56,455 bases of DNA. Origin: Deltaproteobacteria bacterium. GTDB lineage: Bacteria > Myxococcota_A > UBA796 > CAJQPC01. The translations under genes were made by a program, and so were the position numbers. Below are positions 43,187-53,492 of the stretch, in pieces (the stretch's first letter is position 1; each line of letters starts with the position of its first letter). Below the pieces are notes generated by a model that had not been told where the DNA came from, searched no databases, and was given only the letters and a program-made list of their open reading frames with translations. Location of the stretch: contig JADKFE010000035.1 of NCBI GenBank assembly GCA_016717595.1, positions 1 through 56,455 on the forward strand, in the 5' to 3' direction.

Positions 43187-45691
43187 ATGGACTCCAACGG
43201 CACCCGATTCCGCCTGATCCTGAGCCCCGACGACTGGGGCCGCGGCCGCGCCCAGCCCGTCTGGGGCGGAGAGTCGCGGCCTTTGCTCGAGTCGAGCCTC
43301 TTTGAGGTTCGTGGGGGCGCGATCGAGCTCCGGACCGTGCTCGACCTGCAGCTCTCGGCCAGCGTAGACAAGGTCGTCACCCTCGCGGACCGGGGCGGGA
43401 TGGCGATCGACAAGGTTGGGAACGTCTATCGAGTTCGCCCCTCCAAGACCGAGATCGTTCTGATTCGGCGATCCTGCGCCGAGGAGGAGCCCTACTTCAG
43501 CGCGGCGCTGGGGCTGCTTGACCCGAGCGGGGTGCGCCTGCGGGCGCTGGTCGTGACGACAGATGGCTGGCTCGTGGCCGGCGATCTTGGCCGCCAAGGG
43601 CTGTGGGCGTTTGATTTAGAGCGCCGCGCCGCGCCAGTGTGGATCCCCGGGCCGACGCCAGAATTCGAACCTTGGGATCTCGCGGCGCTGCCGGGAGGCG
43701 GGGTCGTGGCGCTCGATCGTGTCCACGCGACGCTCACCCGCTTCCAGGGGCCGATCGCGCCGCGACCTGCGGGGGAGGAGTGCCCGAAGCCTGGGGTGCC
43801 CTCGCTCTTTGAGGCCTGCGAGCCGGAGACCGTAGCGCCTGCGGTCTCACCACAGGTGCGCGCCGCTCCGCCAAACGCCATCGCCGTGGCCACCGGCGGG
43901 GGCGAGGTCGCGTGGGTGCTCTCCGTCGCCTTAGGATCTTCCGTAGGACTGGAGAATCTTGGGATTCGGTGGGACGATGGGGTCACCTCCGCCGACCGCT
44001 CCCTCGCCTCGCTGTGGTCGTTGGTCGCAGAGGAGAGTCGTCTCAACCTCAGCGTTGAGCCCCACGATCTCGTCGTGATGCAGGACGGGCGACCCTTGCT
44101 CGGCGCGCTCGCGGCCAGCGGTGAGCATGGTCTCCCCGCCCTCGTCGTGGTCGGCGCGAGCGGCAACCAGGCCTTTGCTTTTGTGATCGACGACCTCGCC
44201 GCCGATCCCCGCGCCGTCGCCGCGTACATTCCTTTGCGCGACTACTCGGGCGCAGATCTGCTGGAATCGCCAGACGGGGTGCGCTACGTCTCGGGCGCTA
44301 CGCTCGTGTCGATGGCGCGCTGGCCTCGACCCGGCTTTGTCGGAGGCGGGCATCTCCTCCTTCCGCCAATGGACGGCGAGCTGCCGGGCTGCGTCTGGCA
44401 TCGTGTGGTCATCGAGGGCGAGCTCCCCGCGGGATCCTGGGTTCGTGTCGCGAGCCGCGCCTCGGACACGCTGGATGAGCTTCAGAGCCTGCCCTGGGAT
44501 GAAGAGCCTACGCTGGTGTTGCAGACACGAAGTGACCTCCCTTGGCTGCGCGCGGAGAGCCCCGGCTGGGAGCTGCTGCTGCAGCGCGCGGTGGGCCGTC
44601 ACCTGCAGCTTCGTCTTACGGTGGAGGGCGGACGCCGGAGAACACCAAGAATCCAAAGCGTTCGTGCCTCGTTCCCGCGCTTCTCTTACAGACAAGAGTA
44701 CCTGCCTGCGGTCTACCGGCGCGAAGCGGACCACACGTCCTTCACCGAGCGTTTCCTCGCCCTCACCGAGGGCTTCTTGACCAGCCTTGAGGACCGCGTC
44801 GCCGCCTCTCAGGTCCTGCTCGATCCCAAGGTCAGCCCGCCAGAGTTCCTTCCTTGGCTGGCTGGCTGGTTTGGGCTCGCGTTCGATCTGGGCTGGGAGG
44901 AGGCGCGACGTAGGGTTCTGCTCTCGAACCTGTCTGAGCTCTTCAGGTGGCGCGGCACCGCGCGTGGGCTTCGTGCCGCCCTGCGGCTGTCGTTGGACCC
45001 AACGCCGACCGACGCCATCTTCGACCTGGAAGACGCCGACAACCGGCTGATCCGGATCACCGAGGGCTTCGCGCGGGAGCAAGGCACCCCATGGTTCGCG
45101 CTGATCTCGCTCCCCACCCCCTGCGACGACCCGAGCGGAGCGCGCGCCGCGACTCTGCAGGGCATCGCCAGCCGGGTCGTCCGCGCGGAGGCCCCGGCGT
45201 TCTTAGGCTTCGAGGTGGTCCTCCGTGACCTCGCCCTGCTCTTGGGCGACGCGGCGCTTGGCGCTGAGACGACGCTCTCGTCTTCTGGGGCCGACGCCCA
45301 GCGCCCCGACGCAATGGTGCTGGGGCTCGGTCGAGTCGGATACGGGGTCGCTGGCCCTCCAGATCCCGCCCGCCCCGAGCCTCAGGCGCCGTCCGGCGAG
45401 CTACAGATCACGGAGCCCTCAACAGAGGCTTCGGTAGAGCCCGGCGGGCGGCTGGTCATCGCCTGGACGGTGGACGTCACGCTCAACGGGGCGCTCCTGC
45501 ACCTCGCGGTAGAGGGGCCCGGCGGGGCGCGTGTCGTCGCCCACGACCTGCCCGCTGAAGCGCAGGCGCGGGAGTTTGTCGTCCCGGTTGGGTGGACAGA
45601 CGCCTGGCTGCGCCCGGTGTTGGTGGCGACCTTCCAAGGTCGTCTGATCACGCGCGCCGCGGGGCCGCGGATTCTGGTGCGTTTCAGCTAA
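43187..45691 (+). CDS. Pvc12-like baseplate protein with phage tail protein I domain
   Basis: An 834-residue intact protein, ATG 43187. The N-terminal half looks like a beta-propeller/NHL-type repeat region (GGMAIDKVGNVYRVRP, LVAGDLGRQGLWAFDL, GGGVVALDRVHATLTRF). Residues about 500-660 form the tail protein I domain: FSYRQEYLPAVYRR, PEFLPWLAGWFGLAFD, LSELFRWRGTARGLRAALRL. C-terminal beta-rich domain. It should hold the fibre at the baseplate periphery, as Pvc12 does. Confidence 0.87.
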   Translation: MDSNGTRFRLILSPDDWGRGRAQPVWGGESRPLLESSLFEVRGGAIELRTVLDLQLSASVDKVVTLADRGGMAIDKVGNVYRVRPSKTEIVLIRRSCAEEEPYFSAALGLLDPSGVRLRALVVTTDGWLVAGDLGRQGLWAFDLERRAAPVWIPGPTPEFEPWDLAALPGGGVVALDRVHATLTRFQGPIAPRPAGEECPKPGVPSLFEACEPETVAPAVSPQVRAAPPNAIAVATGGGEVAWVLSVALGSSVGLENLGIRWDDGVTSADRSLASLWSLVAEESRLNLSVEPHDLVVMQDGRPLLGALAASGEHGLPALVVVGASGNQAFAFVIDDLAADPRAVAAYIPLRDYSGADLLESPDGVRYVSGATLVSMARWPRPGFVGGGHLLLPPMDGELPGCVWHRVVIEGELPAGSWVRVASRASDTLDELQSLPWDEEPTLVLQTRSDLPWLRAESPGWELLLQRAVGRHLQLRLTVEGGRRRTPRIQSVRASFPRFSYRQEYLPAVYRREADHTSFTERFLALTEGFLTSLEDRVAASQVLLDPKVSPPEFLPWLAGWFGLAFDLGWEEARRRVLLSNLSELFRWRGTARGLRAALRLSLDPTPTDAIFDLEDADNRLIRITEGFAREQGTPWFALISLPTPCDDPSGARAATLQGIASRVVRAEAPAFLGFEVVLRDLALLLGDAALGAETTLSSSGADAQRPDAMVLGLGRVGYGVAGPPDPARPEPQAPSGELQITEPSTEASVEPGGRLVIAWTVDVTLNGALLHLAVEGPGGARVVAHDLPAEAQAREFVVPVGWTDAWLRPVLVATFQGRLITRAAGPRILVRFS

Positions 45692-45717
45692 AGAACACGT
45701 TCGTCAGGGAGGTTGCG

Positions 45718-47943
45718 ATGTCTAGGCTTGAAGCCACCGACCCCCACGTCCGGGTGAGGTTCGTCCCGCGGATGGTGCTCGGTGTGGAGGAGCTCCAGCA
45801 GGAGCACGCCTGGCTCGCAGGGCGAGACCGATGGCTCGCCCAAGACACGGTCGGCTACGGGGTGCTTCGTGGGCTCTCCGTCGTGACACGCAGAGAGGGC
45901 GGTGAGGTGGAGATCGGCGTCGCGCCGGGCACCGCGCTGCTCCCGAACGGGAGCCTCGTCGAGGTGACGCGCTCACAATGTGTCGATCTGCGCGCTTGGA
46001 TTCAGGAGCAGCTCAGGCTGGGAAAGATGGGCGACCTCAGCGCGCCGCGCCGCTTGTACGTCACGCTGCGATTCCGCGAGACCACGGGGCTCTCCGTCTC
46101 TATCCCCGGCGACGCCTGCGCAGACGCGCGCAGCATCCACCAAGACACGCGCTACATCGACGGATTTCAGCTTGATCTGGAGCTTGATCCGCTGCCTCAG
46201 CCCGAGCTCGGAGCGCGCGCTCATTTTCCCACGATTGCGTGCGGTGCCGCTCAGCGCAGATCCTCCTTGTCAGAGGCCGAGCTCGCCCAGCGAGCCGCCC
46301 GATTCTGGTTCGGTGTGGACGCGCCCGAGCCCTCCGCCTTGCCCGCCAACGCGCTGCCGCCGAACTTTTCTGTCCCGGATGTGGATCGTGAGCGCTTCGT
46401 CCGCGCGGCCTTCCATGTCTGGTGCACCCATGTCCGAGGGAGCGCGTCTACGGCCGACGCGCTGCTGTTGGCCGAAGTGGTGTTGCCGGCCGTGACGGTG
46501 ACCGGCGGCGTGCCCACCTATGACGCCGACCTCGTCCGGGTCGAGTCTGTTCAGGCGCCTGCGCTCATCGGGCTCGCGGCGCTTCAGGAGTGGACGGCGA
46601 CGCTCGGCGTGGGCGGCGCAGGCGGCGGAGCGCCGGGCCCCGTGGGTCCAGCGGGGCCACCCGGACCCCAGGGGCCGCCGGGCCCCGCTGGAGCGCAAGG
46701 AGGGGTAGGGGAGCGTGGCGAGCGTGGGCTCCCCGGCGAGCCAGGTCTACAAGGCGCGCGTGGCGTTCAAGGCCTACCCGGTCCCCCTGGGGAACCTGGC
46801 TCTGCGGGTGAGCGTGGGCCTCAAGGTGAAGCGGGCCCTGCGGGCGAGCGTGGCCCTCAGGGTGAAGCGGGCCCCGCGGGTGAGCGTGGCCCTCAAGGTG
46901 ACCCTGGCTCTGCGGGCGAGCGTGGTCCTCAAGGTGACCCTGGCTCTGCGGGCGAGCGTGGTCCTCAAGGTGAAGCGGGCCCTGTGGGCGAGCGTGGCCC
47001 TCAAGGTGACCCTGGCTCTGCGGGCGAGCGTGGCCCTCAAGGTGACCCCGGCCCTGCGGGTGAGCGTGGCCCTCAAGGTGACCCCGGCCCTGCGGGCGAG
47101 GTGGGCCCTCCGGGCGAACCCGGCTCCCGTGGCGACCCTGGGCCACAAGGCGACCCCGGCCCTCCCGGCGAGCGTGGTCTTCGGGGCGAAGCCGGTCCCC
47201 CTGGTCCTCGAGGCGAGCGCGGCTCCCCGGGTGATTCTGGCCCTCAAGGCGCCCCTGGCCCTCAAGGCGAGCGCGGTTCCCCAGGCGAAGTCGGTCCCCC
47301 TGGCCCTCAAGGCGCCCCTGGCCCTCGAGGCGAGCGCGGTTCCTCAGGCGAAGTCGGTCCCACTGGCCCTCAGGGTGAGCGTGGTCTCCCAGGCGAACGC
47401 GGTTCCCCAGGCGAGCGTGGTCTCCCGGGAGAGCGTGGTCTCCCGGGCGAGCGCGGCTCCGACGGCTCACCGGGGGGGCCTGGAAGAGACGCGGTCTACG
47501 CCGCAGCCTGGATCGATCTCCGTCTCCCGAGCCCGGACCAGCCGCAAGCGCTGAAGCTGCTCGGCTCTCGAGGGGTGGAACAAGCTTGGTTTCTGGGCCG
47601 AAGCTCCGTTCGACGGGAGGGTCAGACCGACTACTTCATCGCCGTGATCACCTCGCTCGACCTACGAATCGGCGCCTGGACCGCGTCGGTGAGTCCCGTG
47701 GGCCTCGGGAGCACAGCGCCCTTCACGTTTCAGGTCATGGAGCCCTCTCCCGAGGGCTACGAGACCCTGATGAAGGTGCTGGGTCGCATCTGGATGGCGT
47801 CGGGTTCAGCGGGGGCGGAGGCCCGCAGCCTCGCGCGAAGGCTCGTCGAGGGTCACATCGGCGTGGTCCGGCTGACCTCCGCGATCTCCGAGGCGCCTCC
47901 ACCGGGCCTCATGTTCACTCTTCACCTGCTTGGGGAGGGCTGA
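45718..47943 (+). CDS. tail-fibre-like protein with collagen triple-helix repeat
   Basis: A 741-residue protein, ATG 45718 with AGGGAGG. Residues 1-303 form a baseplate-binding head (VRFVPRMVLGVEELQQEHAW, GYGVLRGLSVV). Residues 304-591 are 96 uninterrupted Gly-X-Y triplets. A 150-residue globular C-terminal domain (AVYAAAWIDL onward) may bind a receptor or help trimerise. Position after Pvc12 is that of the fibre gene Pvc13. The collagen stalk would give a trimeric, rigid rod. Base composition of the repeat allows long false frames on both strands. Confidence 0.85.
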   Translation: MSRLEATDPHVRVRFVPRMVLGVEELQQEHAWLAGRDRWLAQDTVGYGVLRGLSVVTRREGGEVEIGVAPGTALLPNGSLVEVTRSQCVDLRAWIQEQLRLGKMGDLSAPRRLYVTLRFRETTGLSVSIPGDACADARSIHQDTRYIDGFQLDLELDPLPQPELGARAHFPTIACGAAQRRSSLSEAELAQRAARFWFGVDAPEPSALPANALPPNFSVPDVDRERFVRAAFHVWCTHVRGSASTADALLLAEVVLPAVTVTGGVPTYDADLVRVESVQAPALIGLAALQEWTATLGVGGAGGGAPGPVGPAGPPGPQGPPGPAGAQGGVGERGERGLPGEPGLQGARGVQGLPGPPGEPGSAGERGPQGEAGPAGERGPQGEAGPAGERGPQGDPGSAGERGPQGDPGSAGERGPQGEAGPVGERGPQGDPGSAGERGPQGDPGPAGERGPQGDPGPAGEVGPPGEPGSRGDPGPQGDPGPPGERGLRGEAGPPGPRGERGSPGDSGPQGAPGPQGERGSPGEVGPPGPQGAPGPRGERGSSGEVGPTGPQGERGLPGERGSPGERGLPGERGLPGERGSDGSPGGPGRDAVYAAAWIDLRLPSPDQPQALKLLGSRGVEQAWFLGRSSVRREGQTDYFIAVITSLDLRIGAWTASVSPVGLGSTAPFTFQVMEPSPEGYETLMKVLGRIWMASGSAGAEARSLARRLVEGHIGVVRLTSAISEAPPPGLMFTLHLLGEG
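46627..47490 (+). repeat. collagen-like Gly-X-Y repeat region
   Basis: 96 triplets, 864 nt, with no break in register. Frequent units are GER, GPQ, GDP, GEA, GSA, GPA, and GLP. A 12-residue super-repeat (GER-GPQ-GDP-GSA and variants) is visible in the centre, i.e. a 36-nt DNA repeat that could expand or contract. Confidence 0.95.
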
Positions 47944-47946
47944 TCT

Positions 47947-50900
47947 GTGTCACTCGTGCAACTCGGTGTCTTCTTGAGCGCTGGCGCCGCCGAGCGTGAC
48001 GGCGCGGCCTCGGTGCGCTTCTTCAACGGGCGCCTGCTCACAGGTGAGGATCTCACGCGGGAGCAGGAGGATCAGCATCGCCGCCAAGACCGGCTGGGGC
48101 TAGCGATCGGCGAGGGTGTCGTCGAGGGGCTCGGCGTTACGCGGGTCAGCATGGGGAGCGACATCAATGTCCTCAGCGTCGAGGCTGGCCGGGCGATCAA
48201 CAGGAGCGGTCGTGTCCTTGTGCTCTCAGAGCCCGCGCAGGTGCAGCTCGTCGTGCAGCCCACCGCCTCGGCCGGGCGCGGCGCCTTCGGCGACTGCCCC
48301 GCGAGTAAGGGGGACGAGCCCACGGACGGCGTCTACCTGCTGGTGATCCGCGGGGCGACGGCGGAGGAGGGCCACGCGCGGGTCAGCCGAGACGTCTACG
48401 GCACCGACGCCTGCACCGCCGACCGCGCGCAGGACGGCGTCTGCTTCATCACCCACGAGGTCACCGCGCTCGCTGGGCTGGACCTCTCCAGCGCCACAGC
48501 GAGGAGCGCGGTCGCGCGCGCTGGGCTAGGCCACGATCTTGAGCCGAGTCGCTCCGCCCAGCGCTCTGCTGCGCCTCTCTCGCCGCCGGATCTGCGGCCG
48601 CTCGTCACACAGATGCGCCCGCCTCCCGTGGGCGGCATTCCTGAGGGGGACGTCCCCCTGGCCCTCATCGCCGTGAGGGACGGTGCCATTCTGTGGGTGG
48701 ACGTCTGGGCGGTGCGGCGACGCAGCGCCCGCCCCGTCGCCGCTGACGCGTTCGTGCCTGTGCTCGCTGAGGAGGCGCGCGCCGAGGCCCGCCTCCTCCA
48801 GTTTCAGTCGCACCTGGCCTCGTTGCCAAGCTCCGTGGTGGCCCGCGCGAGCTTCCTGGCGCTCCCGCCGAGTGGATCCTTGCCTGATGGGCTGGACGCG
48901 TCGACCTTCTTCGGCGTGTCGGCGCCCCGTGGACCGATCCCCGTGGACGGCGCCCTGCTGCCCGCGGTGATCCAGGCGGGCATGGCGCAGCGGGCCATCG
49001 ATCTCGACGATGGGACCATCCCTGCGGTGGACATCTACCAAGAGGCCAGCGGGCAAGAGCGCGTCTTCATCCGCAGCTCTTGGGGGCGGGCGCGGGTCGA
49101 GATCACCTTAAGCGCGGTCCCGACCGCCGAGCAGCTAGAGTCGCTCTCGCTCACCGCGCGGGCGAACGATGGGTCTTCGCTCTGGACCGGCGCTGTCACA
49201 GCGCTCGGCGCCGCCAGCGCCACCCTCACCGGAAACCTGCCCCCGGGGACCTACACGTTTACCTTGGCGGGCCTCGCCCTGACCGATGAGGTGCGCGCGT
49301 CAAACGTCCAGGTGATCGGTGGGCGGGTCACGAGCCTCACGATCGAAGGCACGCTCTCCCAAGAAGGCAGCGTGATCGTGACCGTGAAGGGCGGCTCCAC
49401 GAACCTCTTCGACAGCGCCACGGTCACGGCGTCGCCCACGGACGGGGGCGCGGGGATCACCGCCACGAAGGACAGCGCCACCAGACGTTTTGTGCTCTCG
49501 CCGTTGAAGTTTGGCGATTGGACCTTGAGCGTCAGCGCTGCGGGCTACAAGTCCAGCTCAAAGCGGTTGGGCGTCTCCGACATCATCCCGATGGAGGAGC
49601 AGCTCTCGCTGAGCCTGCTCGACACGGTCGAGCCGGGCTGCCTCAACGTCAACGTGAAGGTCGGCACGAACACCCACACGGGCCAGCTCTGTTTGATGCA
49701 GACGCTGGCCTACTTGTGGGCGGATCGGCGCCCTCAAGCGTCCTCTGTCGCGACCCTGCTTCAGGCCGAAGAGAAGATGGTCTACGACAAGAAGTCCTCG
49801 CAGAGCTGGTATTTTGGCGTCGCGGAGCGTCTTCACGGAGCCGAGCTGCAGCTTGCTTACGCTCGGACCACAAGCGGGAGCTCCCTCAGCTACGTTGAAC
49901 AGCAAGGACACGTCCTCGGCAAGAATTTCCTGAACCTCACAAAGGTTCTGGAGAAGGGGCGCGTGCCGCTGGACGACGGGCCGGATCCCTCCGGCTTCAC
50001 GACGTGGACGAACGCGCCCGAGGAGTGCAAAAAATGGCTTCTGGACTGGAAATCCTGGCTCATCAAGCAGAGCTGGGCCGACCGGGCCCTGTCCAGCGCC
50101 ATCAGCAAGGACAACAGCCCGGGTCTGTTGATCGCGAGCGGCGCGAGCTTGGATCTTTTCGGCGCGACGGCGCGTCCGAAGGACTTCAGAGTGCTGGCGA
50201 CCTTTGGGCCGCTCTACGTGCCGATTAACGTCATCCCGGTGGCCATGTTCCACCCGAGGAACATCCGCCCAGACCGGGATGACTTCCGACGTGGGATCGA
50301 CCCAAGGCTCTACGAGTACACGGAGTTCGCGCAGCTCCGCACGCTGGCGGAGGTCGCATCGCTCCCCGAGCAGTACCTCAACTTCATCTTGCCAGTGCCC
50401 TTTGAGGAGGTCGTCGCCATCAGCAACGAGTGGACCGCCGTCGCGGGAGAAGCCAAAGAGAAGTTCCTCTATCTCGGCATCACCCGTGAGGAGTTCGACA
50501 AGCTCGGCGAGGATCTCCAGGATCCGGTTGTCATCGCGAACGCGAAGTCGGCGGACGTCGTCGCGAAGCTTGGGAACGTAGGCATGAGGCTCCAGGGGGT
50601 CGCGCGCTCCACCGTCCCTCGTGACCAGTGGGCGGCGGACACCGTGATCGCAAACCTCGGCTCCGCGGTTGAGTCCAAGGGCGATCTGCTCGACCTCATC
50701 GAGGGCAGCTCAACGGCGGCGGGCGCGGTGTTTAAGCTCGACGTCGCGGAGCTGGAGGCGCTGAGGACCAAGACGGAGGCAGATCTCACGAGGAACATCG
50801 TCGCCTCGGTCATGGAGCGAGCGATTGGCGCGACGGCGGCGAAGGTCATGGTCGGGGGGCAGCGCACGGCGTCCGTCGCGGCGGTGACTATTCCGGCCGG

Positions 50901-51531
50901 CGGCGCCACCATCGGCGAGACCGTGGCCACACATGGAGGCGTGGCGGCGTCGGGAGGCGTGGCGGCGCCGGGAGGTGTGGCAGTATCGGGAGGCGTGGCG
51001 GCGCCGGGAACGGTAGCGGCGGCGGGAACCGTTGCGGCGCCGGGAACGGTAGCGGCGGCGGGAACCGTTGCCGTACCGGGAGGCGTTGCCGTATCGGGAG
51101 GCGTGGCAGCGCCGGGAACCGTTGCAGCGCCGGGAACCGTTGCCGTACCGGGAGGCGTGGCTGTATCGGGAGGCGTTGCGGCGCCGGGAACCGTGGCAGA
51201 AGCGGGAGGCGTGGCGGCACCGGGAACGGTAGCGGCGCCAGGAACGGGGGCGGCGCCAGGAACCGTGGCCGTATCGGGAGGCGTTGCGGCGACAGGAACG
51301 GTGGCCGCGCCGGGAACCGTTGCGGGGCCGGGAACCGTTGCCGCACCAGGAACGGTAGCGGCGACAGGAACGGTAGCGGCGCCAGGAACGGTGGCAGCGC
51401 CGGGAACCGTCGCCGCGCCAGAAGCCGTTGCCGTACCGGGAGGCGTGGCCCCTTCGTTCAACCTTGTGAACATGGAGACCGTCAACGCTCAGGTGAAGCG
51501 GCTCGGCGCGGCCGTGACGAGGAAGCGGTGA
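47947..51531 (+). CDS. large fibre-like protein with hexapeptide-repeat tail
   Basis: A 1194-residue protein, GTG 47947 with GGGGAGGG upstream, 3 nt after the collagen fibre. The start (VRFFNGRLLTGEDLTREQEDQHRR, split at residue 24-45) resembles the head of the collagen fibre and other injection-cluster structural proteins. A carboxypeptidase-regulatory-like beta domain lies near 450-560 (FTLAGLALTDEV, SVIVTVKGGSTNLFDSATV). A middle region with unknown fold follows, then 29 hexapeptide repeats and a short charged tail. It may be a second fibre or baseplate spike-associated protein. The exact role is not known. Confidence 0.75.
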   Translation: MSLVQLGVFLSAGAAERDGAASVRFFNGRLLTGEDLTREQEDQHRRQDRLGLAIGEGVVEGLGVTRVSMGSDINVLSVEAGRAINRSGRVLVLSEPAQVQLVVQPTASAGRGAFGDCPASKGDEPTDGVYLLVIRGATAEEGHARVSRDVYGTDACTADRAQDGVCFITHEVTALAGLDLSSATARSAVARAGLGHDLEPSRSAQRSAAPLSPPDLRPLVTQMRPPPVGGIPEGDVPLALIAVRDGAILWVDVWAVRRRSARPVAADAFVPVLAEEARAEARLLQFQSHLASLPSSVVARASFLALPPSGSLPDGLDASTFFGVSAPRGPIPVDGALLPAVIQAGMAQRAIDLDDGTIPAVDIYQEASGQERVFIRSSWGRARVEITLSAVPTAEQLESLSLTARANDGSSLWTGAVTALGAASATLTGNLPPGTYTFTLAGLALTDEVRASNVQVIGGRVTSLTIEGTLSQEGSVIVTVKGGSTNLFDSATVTASPTDGGAGITATKDSATRRFVLSPLKFGDWTLSVSAAGYKSSSKRLGVSDIIPMEEQLSLSLLDTVEPGCLNVNVKVGTNTHTGQLCLMQTLAYLWADRRPQASSVATLLQAEEKMVYDKKSSQSWYFGVAERLHGAELQLAYARTTSGSSLSYVEQQGHVLGKNFLNLTKVLEKGRVPLDDGPDPSGFTTWTNAPEECKKWLLDWKSWLIKQSWADRALSSAISKDNSPGLLIASGASLDLFGATARPKDFRVLATFGPLYVPINVIPVAMFHPRNIRPDRDDFRRGIDPRLYEYTEFAQLRTLAEVASLPEQYLNFILPVPFEEVVAISNEWTAVAGEAKEKFLYLGITREEFDKLGEDLQDPVVIANAKSADVVAKLGNVGMRLQGVARSTVPRDQWAADTVIANLGSAVESKGDLLDLIEGSSTAAGAVFKLDVAELEALRTKTEADLTRNIVASVMERAIGATAAKVMVGGQRTASVAAVTIPAGGATIGETVATHGGVAASGGVAAPGGVAVSGGVAAPGTVAAAGTVAAPGTVAAAGTVAVPGGVAVSGGVAAPGTVAAPGTVAVPGGVAVSGGVAAPGTVAEAGGVAAPGTVAAPGTGAAPGTVAVSGGVAATGTVAAPGTVAGPGTVAAPGTVAATGTVAAPGTVAAPGTVAAPEAVAVPGGVAPSFNLVNMETVNAQVKRLGAAVTRKR
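50935..51456 (+). repeat. 29 tandem hexapeptide (18-bp) repeats, consensus G-[TG]-V-A-[AV]-[PSA]
   Basis: The repeats encode units such as GTVAAP, GGVAVS and GTVAVP with no register breaks. Hexapeptide periodicity with a small residue next to Val is compatible with a left-handed beta-helix, but the Pro/Gly load is high, so an extended or polyproline-like stalk is possible. Confidence 0.92.
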
Positions 51532-51577
51532 CCATGAAGGCGCTTTACGCGCGGCGAGCGCTTGGGGCCCGCTCCCC

Positions 51578-53492
51578 GTGACCACCCAGCCGGTCCACGC
51601 CCGGCGCGCTCGGCTTCTTGGCCCAGTGCGCGACAGCAGAGCCTTCAGAGCGGGTCTGGAGCTCTTGTGCGCGGGCGAAGACCTGACTCCGCCGGGCCTG
51701 TCCCCCCACGCGATCCTGGTTCTGCGGCGGCTTGAGACCCCGGAGCTCACCGCTGGGGATGAGCGACGCGTCTGGCCCACGCGTCTGCGTGATCACCTGT
51801 CGAGCTTGGCTGCGCGCGCGGCCCGCCCCGCGCTAGGCCGCGTCGATCCTTCGGCCGAGGCCGTGATCTTCGCCGACCTGCCGGAGCTGCTGGCCGTGCT
51901 GGCGCGGGACGCCGCCGTTGGGCATGACCCCTGGTGGTGGCGTACGCTGTATGGGGGCTCGGCGCGCCAGGTCCTTCCGTCGCGTTGGATGAGCCACCCC
52001 GCCGAGCTCCCCGCGGCCCTCGCGCGGCTGGACGGAGGGGAGGAGGGACCGCGCGGCGCGGAGCAGATCCTTGCGCGCGCGCTGAGCCCCGAGCTCTCTC
52101 GCGCCCTCTGGCCGGCGATGCTCGCGAGCCGCGGCCTGCGGCAGGCTCGCGCCGCGCGTTGCACGAGCCGATCCTATGCTCCTCGCGAACGCGCTCAACC
52201 GGCCGTTGGTTCTGCCGGTTGAGCCGGAGTCGGCCCGCCTCCTCCTCGTCGCCCGCCTGCTCATGGAGGCCCCGACGTTGGTGGAGCGGCGGCTCTCGTT
52301 AGCGCTAAAGAGCCTCATCACGCTCCCATCGCCCAACACGAACCCAGAGGGCGCGCCCACAACCCGGGGCGAGCTCCACGACGCCCGCGCCCTTCTCCCG
52401 CTCAGTGAGCGCCCCGCCGCGCTGCGCGTCGCCGCGCCGGTGGTGGTGCCCGCCCCCGCAGCGCCGACCGCCGACTCGGCCCCGTCTCCCCGTGCGCCGA
52501 CCACCGCCGAATCTCCGCGCTCCTACGACGCCATCGCCGCTGAGGGTGAGACGCTCCTGGCTCCGCCTCAGCGCCCGCGCGCGCCGCCGCTGCACCTCCG
52601 CGCGCCTGAGCGCGGCGAGCCGGAGAGCGCCGCCCCGTCATCCTCGCCCATCAGCCCGCTCGTGGTGCCCGAGGTGCCCGAGCCCGACTCACCGCGCACG
52701 GACATCCACAATGAGCCCTTCGTCCCGACCTGGGACCCTTGGCCTTCCCTAGAAGCCGGCCTGCCGCTCCCCGACCTGGGCGTCTCCCTCGGGCTCGCCA
52801 CGCGGGCCGCGCTCATCACGAGGCTGGGCGGACTGCTCCTCCTCTTCGTTGTTTTCCAGGATCTTGAGCTCTATCCAGACTTCACGCGCCCCCTCGACGC
52901 CGGCTTCCCGATTCCGGCGCCAGAGCTGGCCCTTGAGGTGGCCCGCGTCCTCGGCGGGCCGCTCCCCGACGATCCATTGGTCGAACGATTGGCCGCGTTC
53001 GCTGGCGATCCAGACGTCGCGCTGCCCGAGCGTTTCGTGACGCCGATCACGGGCTGGAGGCTCTTCGGCCTGCCCTCGGCCTGGGGAGTCGCGCGCTCGG
53101 GGGCGTGGACTCAGCTCATACACCCTGACGGCGGGCTCATCGCCGAGCTGGTCACCGATCGCCGGGATCTCCGCGCCGTCGCGAGCGGCCTCGGCTTTGA
53201 GCCCACCCGCGTCGTCGAGCCTGTCGTTTTGCCTGAGGGGCTTCGGGAGCGCTGGATCGAGCGCATCGCCGGCTATGCCCGCGCGCGGTTGAGGCTGCTC
53301 GGCGCTGTCCCAGACGAAGAGATCGCGGCCACTCTGCTTTGGCGTCCTGCGCTGGTCGAGTGGAGCGACACCACGATCGACGCCAGCTTTGGTCTGGAGG
53401 AGCACCCCATCGCCATACGGCTCTCAGGACTGGATCGTGACCCTGGATGGGTGCCCGACCTCGCCCGCAGCCTGAGGTTTCGGTTCGTATGA
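51578..53492 (+). CDS. unknown eCIS-cluster protein, probably frameshifted
   Basis: The first frame is 51578-52222 (start GTG, LLGPVRDSRAFRAGLELL) and the second starts in frame at about 52150 and runs to 53492. Read as one gene by removing one base near 52150-52165, it would be about 637 residues. Alternatively there are two overlapping genes, with ATG 52176 as second start. A Pro/Ala-rich linker (about 240-340) joins two Leu-rich helical parts. An ATG at 51535 in a third frame could be the true start if another base is wrong. No family recognised; it lies where tape-measure or fibre genes are often found. Confidence 0.5.

Noticed and set aside
46565..47554. Long open frames in other phases and on the minus strand across the collagen repeat.
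   Set aside because: They arise from the repetitive GC-rich codons; the proteins have low-complexity Lys/Leu/Ala or His/Arg runs, and the Gly-X-Y frame has start, RBS and globular flanks.
50935..51456. Regular short repeats resembling a CRISPR array.
   Set aside because: The period is 18 bp without spacers, it stays in frame inside a coding region, and no cas genes are near.
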